Under the pieces are notes generated by a model that was given only the letters and a program-made list of their open reading frames with translations, had not been told where the DNA came from and searched no databases. Position numbers and translations under genes: made by a program. 64,000 nucleotides of DNA from Donghicola mangrovi (lineage in GTDB: Bacteria; Pseudomonadota; Alphaproteobacteria; Rhodobacterales; Rhodobacteraceae), in NCBI RefSeq assembly GCF_013377535.1, contig NZ_JABCJE010000002.1, positions 558,001 to 622,000 of the forward strand. The letters run 5' to 3'. Below, piece by piece: positions 42,950 to 51,266 of this stretch. The number at the start of each line of letters is the position of its first letter. Positions within the stretch are counted from its first letter, which is position 1.

Positions 42950-44254
42950 TCAAAACCCCTCTGCCAGAATCGACGGCTCTCTGCGAGCGCCACAATCACT
43001 GCGTGGACAAATACGGCAACTCACACCGACCACATCGTAGCTTTTTTCTAGCGCATCTTCTTCGGGGATGACCAGCATACTTGCCTCAAAACGCATGGTT
43101 TTCCCGAAACTCAGATCCCCGACGGGCTGCGCAATAGAATAAGTGCGGAAATGTCCGGCACCACGTCCACTTTGCGCGAGGTCCATCAGCAAAGGCATCA
43201 TCGGTTGGCTCAAAGACCGGAACAAGGGCCACAGCGGACATGCGGCACCAAAGCGCGGCAGAGGGAATCCCTCGATCTGCTTGCGGAACACCAGCGTGCC
43301 CGACGCATCGCAGGCCACCAGACCGATCGGACCATAGCCCATTTCGCGGGGCAACGCCGCCAGACGGCGAAAGATCGTCGGCAAATCCACGGCCAAGGCA
43401 CCGGCCAGCATGGCAGGCTCCAGCCCATGAGTGCCCAGCACCCCGCGCAGTTTGGCCAAGGGCACACGGCGCGCATCCTCGGCGTACTGATAGAGGTGCG
43501 CCGCAGCCAGGGTCCGCGCCGAGCCAGAGCGCAGCAGATCCGCCCCGCTGACCAGATTTTCGATAGTGCCTTCCTCGACCGGTTCTTCCAGTTCGGGGAA
43601 GTGGAAATCAAAGGCCCCAAGAAACGCCTCCAGTTCCTCTTGCGGCGAAGTGGAACTGGCGTCGATGTCATCCACCCCGTCCAGATAGGTCACCAAAGAC
43701 CGAGAGGCTTCGGACAGACGCTGACTGTCCTCGTTGATGTTGCGGTGGAAGCGGCTGCGCCATTCGGGCTCCAGTTCTGGAGTTTCCACCAGAATAGAGG
43801 ACGTGGACCGGATCGACGTCACCGCCGTCAGAATGTCATGCAGGGCCGCAGACAGGAACGGGTCGTGGGTCAGACGGTCGGTCAGAACCTCGACCGTGCG
43901 CTCCAGCGCGGTCACGCGGCGCTGTTTGTCGACCACCAGTTCGGCCCACCCCGGAAAGCGTCCGGCGAATTCATCGACGCGGTCGATCTCGGTCCGTTTG
44001 CCCCCGTCGGCGGCGGCCTCGCGCAGTCGGGCGACCAGATGGGCCTCGGCGCCCTCGCTCAGGGCGGCGGGTTCCACGTCCAGCGTATGCGCAATGTCCA
44101 TCAACAATTTGCCGCCGATTCTACGGCGGTTGTGTTCGATCAGATTGAGATAGCTGGCCGAAATTCCCACATTGCGTGCAAGATCGGCCTGCCGCATCCC
44201 CAGCATGTTGCGACGTTCGCGAATCCGGCTTCCGGTCAGTGCACCACGCGACAT
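42950..44254 (-). CDS. Short-chain acyl-responsive XRE regulator (ScfR/RamB/PccR type)
   Basis: A 434-residue regulator with an N-terminal Xre helix-turn-helix (about 8-65; RQADLARNVGISASYLNLIE in order), a central domain and the DUF2083 C-terminus with Cys-rich CRICPRSDCGARR. RamB, PccR and ScfR relatives govern acetate or propionate metabolism and respond to short-chain acyl-CoA levels. It is divergent from an ABC importer operon and follows the symporter-kinase genes, so it is the best candidate to control both and acs. Confidence 0.9.
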   Translation of the reverse strand: MSRGALTGSRIRERRNMLGMRQADLARNVGISASYLNLIEHNRRRIGGKLLMDIAHTLDVEPAALSEGAEAHLVARLREAAADGGKRTEIDRVDEFAGRFPGWAELVVDKQRRVTALERTVEVLTDRLTHDPFLSAALHDILTAVTSIRSTSSILVETPELEPEWRSRFHRNINEDSQRLSEASRSLVTYLDGVDDIDASSTSPQEELEAFLGAFDFHFPELEEPVEEGTIENLVSGADLLRSGSARTLAAAHLYQYAEDARRVPLAKLRGVLGTHGLEPAMLAGALAVDLPTIFRRLAALPREMGYGPIGLVACDASGTLVFRKQIEGFPLPRFGAACPLWPLFRSLSQPMMPLLMDLAQSGRGAGHFRTYSIAQPVGDLSFGKTMRFEASMLVIPEEDALEKSYDVVGVSCRICPRSDCGARREPSILAEGF

Positions 44255-44474
44255 GAAGTTTCCCCTTACTTTTCAGCGCCCTTCTGCAGGTGCGAGAAAA
44301 ATAGTTTACAATGTATGCAATTGCATTGTGTATAGCTTTACAAAATAATTATTACAAGCAACGACCTTGTTGCGAAATTTTACAACTCCGGCTGATACTG
44401 GATTTGCACTCATAGTGCCGCTCGTCAGGGAAGAGGAGCCCTGCCGAGCACCTGCAAAAATTGGGAGGAAATCC
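44255..44474. promoter_or_regulatory. Divergent scfR / ABC operon control region
   Basis: A 220-base AT-rich intergenic region serving both directions. It holds the 12-base palindrome ATGCAATTGCAT (44313-44324), three TTTACAA-type words (44304, 44337, 44379) and GGGAGGAA ahead of the binding-protein start. Confidence 0.6.
44337..44387. promoter_or_regulatory. Candidate ScfR operator words shared with acs
   Basis: TTTACAAAAT (44337-44346) and TTTTACAACT (44378-44387) are identical to words at 2958 and 2935 upstream of acs. Their start spacing is 41 bases here and 23 bases there. A related word, GTTTACAATG, lies at 44304. Autoregulation by ScfR would be typical of the family. Confidence 0.4.
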
Positions 44475-45839
44475 ATGTCAAAGATGGATGTGACACGCCG
44501 CGGCGTGCTCAAGACCGGTGCGGTTGCCGGTGGTGGTTTGCTTTTGCCCACCTACCTGCGCGCTGCCAGTCACGAAGGATTCACTAACGCACCCACCGGC
44601 GATACTGTAACTCTGGGCTTCAACGTCCCCCAGACCGGCCCCTACGCCGACGAGGGCGCGGACGAGCTGCGCGCATTCGAGCTGGCTGTCGAGCACCTGA
44701 ACGGTGGCGGCGATGGCGGCATGCTGCAGACCTTCAGCTCCAAGGCGCTGCAGGGCAACGGTATTCTGGGCAAGAAAGTCCAGTTCGTCACCGGCGACAC
44801 CCAGACCAAATCGGACGCAGCCCGCGCATCGGCAAAGTCGATGATCGAAAAAGACGGCGCGATCATGATTTCGGGCGGCTCGTCCTCGGGCGTGGCTGTG
44901 GCTGTTCAGGGTCTGTGCCAAGAAGCTGGCGTCATCTTCATGGCGGGTCTGACCCACTCGAACGACACCACCGGCAAGGACAAGAAAGCCAACGGCTTCC
45001 GTCACATGTTCAACGCGTACATGTCGGCAGCTGCTCTGGCCCCTGTTCTGTCTAAGCTGTATGGCAACGACCGCCGCGCCTATCACCTGACCGCCGACTA
45101 CACCTGGGGCTGGACCCAGCAAGAGTCGATCCAGGCCGCAACCGAGGCTCTGGGCTGGCAGACCGTGAACAACGTTCTGACCCCGCTGGCAGCGACAGAC
45201 TTCTCGTCGTACATTGCGCCGGTTCTGAACTCGGGTGCAGACGTTCTGGTTCTGAACCACTACGGCGGCAACATGATCAACTCGCTGACCGCTGCGGTCC
45301 AGTTCGGCCTGCGTGAAAAGCAGGTGAACGGCAAGAACTTCGAAATCGTTGTTCCGCTGTACTCCGAGCTGATGGCCAAAGGTGCCGGTTCCAACATCAA
45401 GGGCATCGTCGGTTCGCAGAACTGGGACTGGAAACTGGAGAACCAGATGGGCGCGGCCTATGCCGGCACCAACGCGTTCGTCAAATCCTTCGGCGAAAAG
45501 TTCGGCTTCCCGCCGAGCCAGGCTGCCCAGACCTGCTATGCACAGACCATTCTGTACGCAGACGCAGTGGCACGCGCCGGTTCGTTCAACCCCTGCGCCG
45601 TTGTCGAAGCTCTGGAAGGCTTCGAGTTCGACGGTCTGGGCAACGGCAAGACCCTGTACCGCAAAGACGACCACCAGTGCTTCAAGGACGTTCTGGTTGT
45701 GCGTGGCGCAGAGAACCCGGCCAACGAATACGAACTGGTCGAGATCGTCGAAGTCACCCCGACCGAGCAGGTCACCTATGCGCCCGATCACCCCATGTTC
45801 GCGGGTGGTGCACTGGGTACCTGTAACCCCGGCGCATAA
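44475..45839 (+). CDS. Liv-type ABC transporter substrate-binding protein
   Basis: A 454-residue periplasmic-binding protein of the branched-chain amino acid/urea/amide class. The N-terminus MDVTRRGVLKTGAVAGGG is a twin-arginine signal ending near LRAAS. The mature domain starts with a standard FNVPQTGPYADEG ligand loop. GGGAGGAA precedes the ATG. It is divergent from ScfR and followed by two strong hairpins before the permease. The ligand may be a short-chain carboxylate or amide rather than an amino acid; that is inferred from the regulator. Confidence 0.88.
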   Translation: MSKMDVTRRGVLKTGAVAGGGLLLPTYLRAASHEGFTNAPTGDTVTLGFNVPQTGPYADEGADELRAFELAVEHLNGGGDGGMLQTFSSKALQGNGILGKKVQFVTGDTQTKSDAARASAKSMIEKDGAIMISGGSSSGVAVAVQGLCQEAGVIFMAGLTHSNDTTGKDKKANGFRHMFNAYMSAAALAPVLSKLYGNDRRAYHLTADYTWGWTQQESIQAATEALGWQTVNNVLTPLAATDFSSYIAPVLNSGADVLVLNHYGGNMINSLTAAVQFGLREKQVNGKNFEIVVPLYSELMAKGAGSNIKGIVGSQNWDWKLENQMGAAYAGTNAFVKSFGEKFGFPPSQAAQTCYAQTILYADAVARAGSFNPCAVVEALEGFEFDGLGNGKTLYRKDDHQCFKDVLVVRGAENPANEYELVEIVEVTPTEQVTYAPDHPMFAGGALGTCNPGA

Positions 45840-45857
45840 TCGCTCCCTACAATCGGT

Positions 45858-45914
45858 CCGGCCAGCCATCGTGCTGGCCGGTTGATCAGCCGGTCCGAGA
45901 CCCCTCGGACCGGC
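45858..45914 (+). terminator. Two hairpins between the binding-protein and permease genes
   Basis: CCGGCCAGC / GCTGGCCGG (45858-45881) and GCCGGTCCGAG / CTCGGACCGGC (45889-45914), both perfect stems. No T-run follows. They likely stabilise the binding-protein mRNA or attenuate the downstream genes. Confidence 0.65.
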
Positions 45915-45945
45915 CTAGCATCCTATTGAAAAGACGGTCGGAACC

Positions 45946-46977
45946 ATGGACGCGATCCTACTGCAAATCCTGAACGGGCTCGACAAGGGCTCGGCCTATG
46001 CGCTGATTGCGCTTGGGCTTACGCTGATCTTCGGCACTCTTGGCGTTGTGAACTTTGCCCACGGGGCGCTGTTCATGATCGGCGCCTTCTGCGCGGTCAC
46101 CGTGCAACGTATTCTCAACCTCAGCTTTGAAACCGTAGACCCCACCAAGACGGACTTTCTGGGCAACCCCCTGAAGGTACAGTCGCCCTATGTGGTAGAC
46201 TGGTTCGGTGCGGATTTCGGCAATGCCATCATCGACTGGTCGGTGCCGATTGCGATCCTGTTCGCGATCCCGATCATGATCTTCGTCGGCTTTGCGATGG
46301 AACGCGGGCTGATCAAGCACTTCTACAAGCGTCCCCATGCGGACCAGATCCTTGTGACCTTTGGCCTTGCCATCGTGATGCAAGAGATCGTCAAGTATTT
46401 CTACGGCGCAAACCCCATTCCCACCGGCGCCCCCGCGGCGTTCCGTGGCAGCTTCGACTTTGGCGTGTTGCTGGGCTTTGATCCCAACGCGGTGATCTAC
46501 CCCTACTGGCGCCTGATCTACTTTGGCTTTGCTTCGGTGATCATCGGCGGCGTGTTCAGCTTCTTGCAGTTCACCACCTTCGGGATGGTTGTCCGCGCAG
46601 GTATGGCCGACCGCGAGACCGTGGGCCTTCTGGGCATCGACATCGACAAGCGCTTTACCTTCATGTTCGGCCTTGCGGCGGCAGTCGCCGGTCTGGCGGG
46701 CGTGATGTACGCGCCGATCAACAGCCCGAACTACCACATGGGCATGGACTTCCTGGTGCTGTCCTTTGTGGTGGTGGTTGTGGGCGGCATGGGATCGCTT
46801 CCCGGTGCTGTGGCCGCTGGCTTCCTGTTGGGCATCCTCGAGAGCTTTGCCTCGATGAACGAGATCAAGTCCCTCATTCCGGGCATCGACCAGATCATCA
46901 TCTACGTCGTCGCCATCATCATTCTGCTGACCCGTCCCCGTGGCCTTATGGGCCGCAAGGGCGTGATGGAGGAATAA
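45946..46977 (+). CDS. Liv-type ABC transporter permease (LivH-like)
   Basis: A 343-residue inner-membrane permease with about eight spans. It starts with NGLDKGSAYALIALGLTLIF in order, typical of LivH/UrtB, and carries the late GGMGSLPGAVAAGFLLGILE helix. It is somewhat longer than E. coli LivH owing to an insertion at about 55-85. The stop is 3 bases before the next gene. Confidence 0.9.
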   Translation: MDAILLQILNGLDKGSAYALIALGLTLIFGTLGVVNFAHGALFMIGAFCAVTVQRILNLSFETVDPTKTDFLGNPLKVQSPYVVDWFGADFGNAIIDWSVPIAILFAIPIMIFVGFAMERGLIKHFYKRPHADQILVTFGLAIVMQEIVKYFYGANPIPTGAPAAFRGSFDFGVLLGFDPNAVIYPYWRLIYFGFASVIIGGVFSFLQFTTFGMVVRAGMADRETVGLLGIDIDKRFTFMFGLAAAVAGLAGVMYAPINSPNYHMGMDFLVLSFVVVVVGGMGSLPGAVAAGFLLGILESFASMNEIKSLIPGIDQIIIYVVAIIILLTRPRGLMGRKGVMEE

Positions 46978-46980
46978 TCC

Positions 46981-48186
46981 ATGTTTGGTCTGAACAAAAA
47001 AGACACCTCTCTTTTGCTGGTCGTCGCGGTGCTGACCCTGTGCGCACCGTTCATCCTGAACCCCTTCCCGACCGACAGCGGTATGGCGCAGTTCAACGCG
47101 GGCTACCCCGACCTGATGCAGCGCTTCGTGATCTTCGGGATCTTTGCGGTGGGCTTCAACATCCTGTTCGGTCTGACCGGATACCTGTCCTTTGGCCACG
47201 CCGCGTTTCTGGGTGTGGGGTCGTACTCGGCCGTGTGGATGTTCAAGCTGCTCAGCATGAACGTGCTGCCGGCGATCATCCTGTCGGTCATCGTGGCGGG
47301 CCTGTTTGCGCTGCTCATCGGCTTTGTGTCGCTGCGCCGGTCGGGGATCTACTTCTCGATCCTGACGCTGGCCTTTGCGCAGATGTCGTTCAACCTCGCC
47401 TACTCGGTTCTGACGCCCATCACCAACGGTGAAACCGGCCTGCAGCTGACCCTGGACGATCCCCGCATTCTGGGTGTGTCGGCCACCGCTGACGGCTCGA
47501 TCCCGGTGACCAGCCTCTTTGGTCTGGAAATGCGCTCGACCTATGAAATGGCGGTTGGCGGCTGGAACTTCCAGTTCAGCGCGGGCTACTACCTGTGCGC
47601 GATCATCATGCTAATCTCGTTCTACATCGCTGTGCGCATCTTCCGCTCGCCCTTTGGCCTGATGCTGCGCGCGGTCAAGTGTAACCAGAACCGCATGCGC
47701 TATACCGGTCTGAACACCCGTCCCTACACTTTGGCGGCGTTCGTGATTTCGGGCATGTATGCCGGTCTGGCGGGCGGCCTGATGGCCTCCATGGACCCGC
47801 TGGCAGGCGCCGAGCGTATGCAGTGGACCGCCTCGGGCGAGGTCGTTCTGATGACCATCCTTGGCGGCGCAGGCACCCTGATCGGCCCCGTTCTGGGCGC
47901 AGGCTTCATCAAGTACTTCGAGAACATCTTCTCGAAGATCAACGACAACGTTCTGCACCAGTGGTTCAGCTGGCTGCCCGACGGTCTCGAGGATTTCGTA
48001 GTCTTCGTCATCCACCCCTTCATCGGCAAAGGCTGGGCCCTGACCCTTGGCCTGCTGTTCATGGCGGTGGTGATCTTCCTGCCCGGCGGTCTCGTCGAAG
48101 GGGGCCAGCGTCTGCGCAACGTCTTCTCGCGCGACAAGGCCAAAGACGACGGCACCCACGCCCCCAAAAGCCACCCCGCAGAATAA
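46981..48186 (+). CDS. Liv-type ABC transporter permease (LivM-like)
   Basis: A 401-residue permease, about ten spans, with the LivM/UrtC landmarks [21 protein letters not shown] in order and [24 protein letters not shown] lies before its ATG. It pairs with the LivH-like subunit. Confidence 0.9.
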   Translation: MFGLNKKDTSLLLVVAVLTLCAPFILNPFPTDSGMAQFNAGYPDLMQRFVIFGIFAVGFNILFGLTGYLSFGHAAFLGVGSYSAVWMFKLLSMNVLPAIILSVIVAGLFALLIGFVSLRRSGIYFSILTLAFAQMSFNLAYSVLTPITNGETGLQLTLDDPRILGVSATADGSIPVTSLFGLEMRSTYEMAVGGWNFQFSAGYYLCAIIMLISFYIAVRIFRSPFGLMLRAVKCNQNRMRYTGLNTRPYTLAAFVISGMYAGLAGGLMASMDPLAGAERMQWTASGEVVLMTILGGAGTLIGPVLGAGFIKYFENIFSKINDNVLHQWFSWLPDGLEDFVVFVIHPFIGKGWALTLGLLFMAVVIFLPGGLVEGGQRLRNVFSRDKAKDDGTHAPKSHPAE

Positions 48187-48198
48187 GGAGAGCAACCA

Positions 48199-48960
48199 AT
48201 GGGTATTCTCGAAGTCAAAGGGGTCGGCAAGCGCTTCGGCGGTCTGCAAGCCCTTGGTGATGTGAACCTCAGCGTTCAGGAAAACACCGTTCACGCAATT
48301 ATCGGCCCGAACGGGGCCGGTAAATCCACCCTGCTCAACTGCCTTGTGGGCAAGCTGATCCCCGACACCGGCTCTGTCATGTTCGACGGCCAGTCGGTTC
48401 TGGGCCGCTCTCCCCACGAGATCAACCAGATGGGCATCAGCCGCGTGTTCCAGACGCCTGAAATCTTTGGCGATCTGACGGTTCTGGAAAACGTGATGAT
48501 CCCCTGCTTTGCCCGCCGTGACGGCTCGTTCCGGATGCATGCCTTCGGGTCTGTGACTGGCGAATACGACATGCTGGAAAAAGCGGAAAAGATGCTGGAC
48601 GACGTGAACATGCTGTCCAAAGCGCATCTGCACGCCGGCAGCCTGTCCCGCGGCGACAAGCGCCGTCTGGAAATGGCGATGTGTCTGGTTCAGGAACCGC
48701 GTCTGCTGCTGCTGGACGAACCCACCGCAGGTATGGCCCGCGCGGACACCAACAACACGATCGACCTGCTCAAGGAGATCAAGCACAACCGCGACATCAC
48801 CATGTGCATCATCGAGCACGACATGCACGTGGTCTTCAGCCTTGCAGACCGGATCACCGTTCTGGCCCAAGGCACACCGCTGGTTGAAGACACGCCGCAA
48901 AACATCAAAGGCCACCCCAAGGTTCGCGAAGCCTACCTTGGCGAAGCGCATGTGGACTAA
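48199..48960 (+). CDS. Liv-type ABC transporter ATPase (LivG-like)
   Basis: A 253-residue ATPase. Walker A is GPNGAGKSTL and Walker B is LLLLDEPTAGM. The signature reads LSRGDKRRLE, a variant of LSGGQ, seen in some members of the LivG group. AAGGAGAG precedes the ATG, 12 bases after livM-like. Confidence 0.92.
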   Translation: MGILEVKGVGKRFGGLQALGDVNLSVQENTVHAIIGPNGAGKSTLLNCLVGKLIPDTGSVMFDGQSVLGRSPHEINQMGISRVFQTPEIFGDLTVLENVMIPCFARRDGSFRMHAFGSVTGEYDMLEKAEKMLDDVNMLSKAHLHAGSLSRGDKRRLEMAMCLVQEPRLLLLDEPTAGMARADTNNTIDLLKEIKHNRDITMCIIEHDMHVVFSLADRITVLAQGTPLVEDTPQNIKGHPKVREAYLGEAHVD

Positions 48961-48972
48961 GGAGAGACAGAG

Positions 48973-49728
48973 ATGAACGTAAGACCCGATTTCTCCAAGA
49001 ACTCGAACCACGCCGAAACGGCCCCTGCCTTTCTGTCGGTCTGGGACATGCACGCCTATTACGGTGAAAGCTACATCGTGCAGGGCGTGAACTTTAACGT
49101 CCACGAAGGCGAGATCCTCGCGCTTCTGGGTCGTAACGGTGCTGGCAAAACCTCGACCCTGCGGGCGATTGCCCGCACCGGCAGCCCCCAAGTGACCCAC
49201 GGCGAGATCTGGCTGGACCACCAGCCCCTGCACAACATGACTAGCTATCAGGCCGCCGCAGCGGGTCTGGGCCTCGTCCCCGAAGACCGCCGCATCATCC
49301 CCGGCCTCACGGTCGAGGAAAACCTGCAACTGGCCCAGATCGCACCGCCCATCGGCTGGTCGATCGAGCGTCTCTATGACCTCTTCCCCCGCCTCGGCGA
49401 GCGCCGCAAACAAGAGGGCGTGACCCTGTCGGGCGGCGAGCAGCAAATGCTGGCCATCGCCCGTGCCTTGGCCCGTGACATAAAGGTCCTTCTCCTTGAC
49501 GAACCCTACGAGGGCCTCGCCCCCGTGATCGTGGACGAGATCGAAAAAACCCTGATGCACATCAAGGAACAGGGCATCACCACCATCATCGTCGAACAGA
49601 ACGCTGTCCGCGTGCTGCAAATCGCCGACCGCGCGATCATCCTCGACACCGGCACGATCGTTTACGATGGCTCCGCCGCCGAGGTTCTGGCCAACGCTGA
49701 ACTGCGCGCCGAATACCTTGCGATCTGA
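48973..49728 (+). CDS. Liv-type ABC transporter ATPase (LivF-like)
   Basis: A 251-residue ATPase with Walker A GRNGAGKTSTL, signature LSGGEQQML and Walker B VLLLDEPYEGL. A short N-terminal extension (about 1-25) precedes the usual start. It closes the operon; a T-rich terminator follows 25 bases later. Confidence 0.92.
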   Translation: MNVRPDFSKNSNHAETAPAFLSVWDMHAYYGESYIVQGVNFNVHEGEILALLGRNGAGKTSTLRAIARTGSPQVTHGEIWLDHQPLHNMTSYQAAAAGLGLVPEDRRIIPGLTVEENLQLAQIAPPIGWSIERLYDLFPRLGERRKQEGVTLSGGEQQMLAIARALARDIKVLLLDEPYEGLAPVIVDEIEKTLMHIKEQGITTIIVEQNAVRVLQIADRAIILDTGTIVYDGSAAEVLANAELRAEYLAI

Positions 49729-49753
49729 TCGCGCCAAATTCCAGAAACACTAA

Positions 49754-49782
49754 GAGGGCCCCAGCGGCCCTCTTTTCTTTTC
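49754..49782 (+). terminator. Rho-independent terminator of the ABC operon
   Basis: GAGGGCC CCAGC GGCCCTC followed by TTTTCTTTT. Confidence 0.88.
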
Positions 49783-49870
49783 GGGCTGCGCCCGAATGCC
49801 TTCGGCGAGGGTATTTGGACCAAGATGAAGGCAGAACCCCCGCTCTTATTTCACTTTGGTCAAAATACCC
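49780..49870. repeat. Intergenic inverted repeat of Rhodobacterales type
   Basis: A hairpin TTCGGGC TGC GCCCGAA (49780-49796) is followed by two 21-base arms, 49809-49829 (GGGTATTTGGACCAAGATGA) and 49850-49870, that are inverted copies with three differences, separated by 20 bases. The TATTTGGACCAAGATGAAG core is a word I recall between genes in many Rhodobacterales genomes, so a dispersed repeat is likely. Only one copy is in this window. Confidence 0.55.
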
Positions 49871-49904
49871 CGGGGGTGAATTGGCGGCCCGCAGGGGTGG
49901 CAAG

Positions 49905-49921
49905 AGGGGGCAGCGCCCCCT
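49905..49921 (-). terminator. Hairpin downstream of cobO
   Basis: A 7-bp stem AGGGGGC / GCCCCCT with a 3-base loop lies just beyond the cobO stop on the minus strand. No T-run follows. Confidence 0.45.
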
Positions 49922-49928
49922 GACCCCC

Positions 49929-50549
49929 TTAGAATTCGACGCCCATCTGACCTTTGATGCCAGAGCGGAACGGGTGCTTGACCAGCGTCATTTCGGTCAC
50001 CAGATCGGCGGCCTCGATCAACGGTTCTTTGGCGTTGCGGCCGGTCAGGCAGACGTGGGTCATTTCCGGCTTTTCCTCTTGGAGGAATTTCACGACCTCT
50101 TCGACGTCGATATAGTCGTACCGCATCGCGATGTTGATCTCATCGAGCAGGACAAAGCGGATGTTCGGATCCCGGATCAGTTCCTTGGCCTTTTCCCAGC
50201 CTTTCTGCGCCATCTCGATGTCGCGGGCTTTGTCCTGGGTCTCCCAAGTGAAGCCTTCGCCCATGGCGTGGAACTGGCACAGATCACTGAAGTTGGCCTC
50301 GATCAGGGTGCGCTCGCCGGTTTGCCAGGCCCCTTTGATGAACTGGACCACCGCGCAGGGCATCTCGTGGGCGATGCAGCGCAGAATCATGCCAAAGCCC
50401 GACGACGATTTGCCCTTGCCTGGTCCGGTATGAACGATGATCAGGCCTTTTTCGCCAGATTTCGTGGCCATGATCTTGTCCCGCGCCGCTTTCTTTTTGG
50501 CCATCTTGGCCGCGTGCCGGGCTTCGTCGTTCTGGGGCTGCTCGGTCAT
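49929..50549 (-). CDS. cobO: Cob(I)yrinic acid a,c-diamide adenosyltransferase
   Basis: A 206-residue CobA/CobO-type adenosyltransferase that transfers the 5'-deoxyadenosyl group from ATP to Co(I) corrinoid. The modified P-loop HTGPGKGKSSSGFG and the VLLDEINIAMRY segment are diagnostic. AGGA precedes the ATG. It diverges from the riboswitch-led cob operon, starting about 50 bases from the riboswitch, so it has its own promoter and is not obviously under that riboswitch. Confidence 0.95.
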   Translation of the reverse strand: MTEQPQNDEARHAAKMAKKKAARDKIMATKSGEKGLIIVHTGPGKGKSSSGFGMILRCIAHEMPCAVVQFIKGAWQTGERTLIEANFSDLCQFHAMGEGFTWETQDKARDIEMAQKGWEKAKELIRDPNIRFVLLDEINIAMRYDYIDVEEVVKFLQEEKPEMTHVCLTGRNAKEPLIEAADLVTEMTLVKHPFRSGIKGQMGVEF

Positions 50550-50600
50550 AGGACAATCCTTCCGCTTGACAAGGGTGCCCCCCTTCCATCAGGTGGGCGC

Positions 50601-50786
50601 GCTGGTTCCTGTCTATGACAGGCGAAGAGGGAATGCGATACCGCACGGGTGAAAACCGGTGCCGAAACGCAGCCGCCCCCGCGACCGTGACCGGAGAGGC
50701 CCCGTTGCCACTGGCATCTACATGCCGGGAAGGAATGGGCCGGCCGAGGGTGACCTCGGGCTCCGCAAGCCGGGAGACCTGCCAGC
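50601..50786 (+). ncRNA. Cobalamin riboswitch of the cob operon
   Basis: Core elements in order: GAAGAGGGAATGCG, CGGGTGAAAACCGGTGCCG, CAGCCGCCCCCGCGACCGTG, TTGCCACTGG, GGGAAGG and the B12 box AGCCGGGAGACCTGCC (50768-50783). It is about 110 bases before the DUF1636 start and should repress the whole cob operon when adenosylcobalamin is plentiful. The 5' boundary is approximate. Confidence 0.95.
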
Positions 50787-50895
50787 GCGACGAAGAGATA
50801 TCACGGGCGAACGGGGTGTGTCGCGGCCGGCTCTGAACAGGCGCGTTGCGCCGGTTTGGCCCGTACCCCTGATCCGCCCCGAAGGGAGGACACGA

Positions 50896-51264
50896 ATGGC
50901 CAAGGTCACACTGACCGTCTGCACCACCTGCCGCCGCATCGGCGGAGGCGAGCCCGTGCCTGACGAGCCGCGCCCCGGCGAACGCATGCTTCAGGCGCTT
51001 GGCGCTGTCGAACTGCCCGAAAACGTCCAGTTGCGCCCCGTGGAATGCCTGTCCGCCTGTTCGCGCGGCTGCTCGATCGCCCTGACCGGAGGCCCTTCCC
51101 GTTGGACCTATGTCTATGGGGATCTGGACCCGGAAACCCATATAGAGGAGATCCTGCAAGGGGTCTCTGCCTATGCGCAAACCACCGACGGGATCGTCCC
51201 GTGGCGCGAACGCCCGCAAGTGTTCCGCAAACAATCCATCGCCCGCATACCCCCGCAGGAGTAA
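50896..51264 (+). CDS. DUF1636 Cys-rich metal-binding protein
   Basis: A 122-residue protein with the thioredoxin-like ferredoxin pattern of DUF1636: CTTC (9-12) and, later, CLSACSRGC with three Cys, suited to a 2Fe-2S cluster. GGGAGGA precedes the ATG. It is first in the riboswitch-controlled operon, immediately before cobW, as in other alphaproteobacterial cob loci. A role in cobalt handling or in redox supply to CobG is possible but unproven. Confidence 0.88.
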   Translation: MAKVTLTVCTTCRRIGGGEPVPDEPRPGERMLQALGAVELPENVQLRPVECLSACSRGCSIALTGGPSRWTYVYGDLDPETHIEEILQGVSAYAQTTDGIVPWRERPQVFRKQSIARIPPQE

Positions 51265-51266
51265 CC

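Noticed and set aside
47611-49737. A 708-codon open frame antisense to the ABC ATPase genes
   Set aside because: Antisense to three strongly supported genes with intact motifs.
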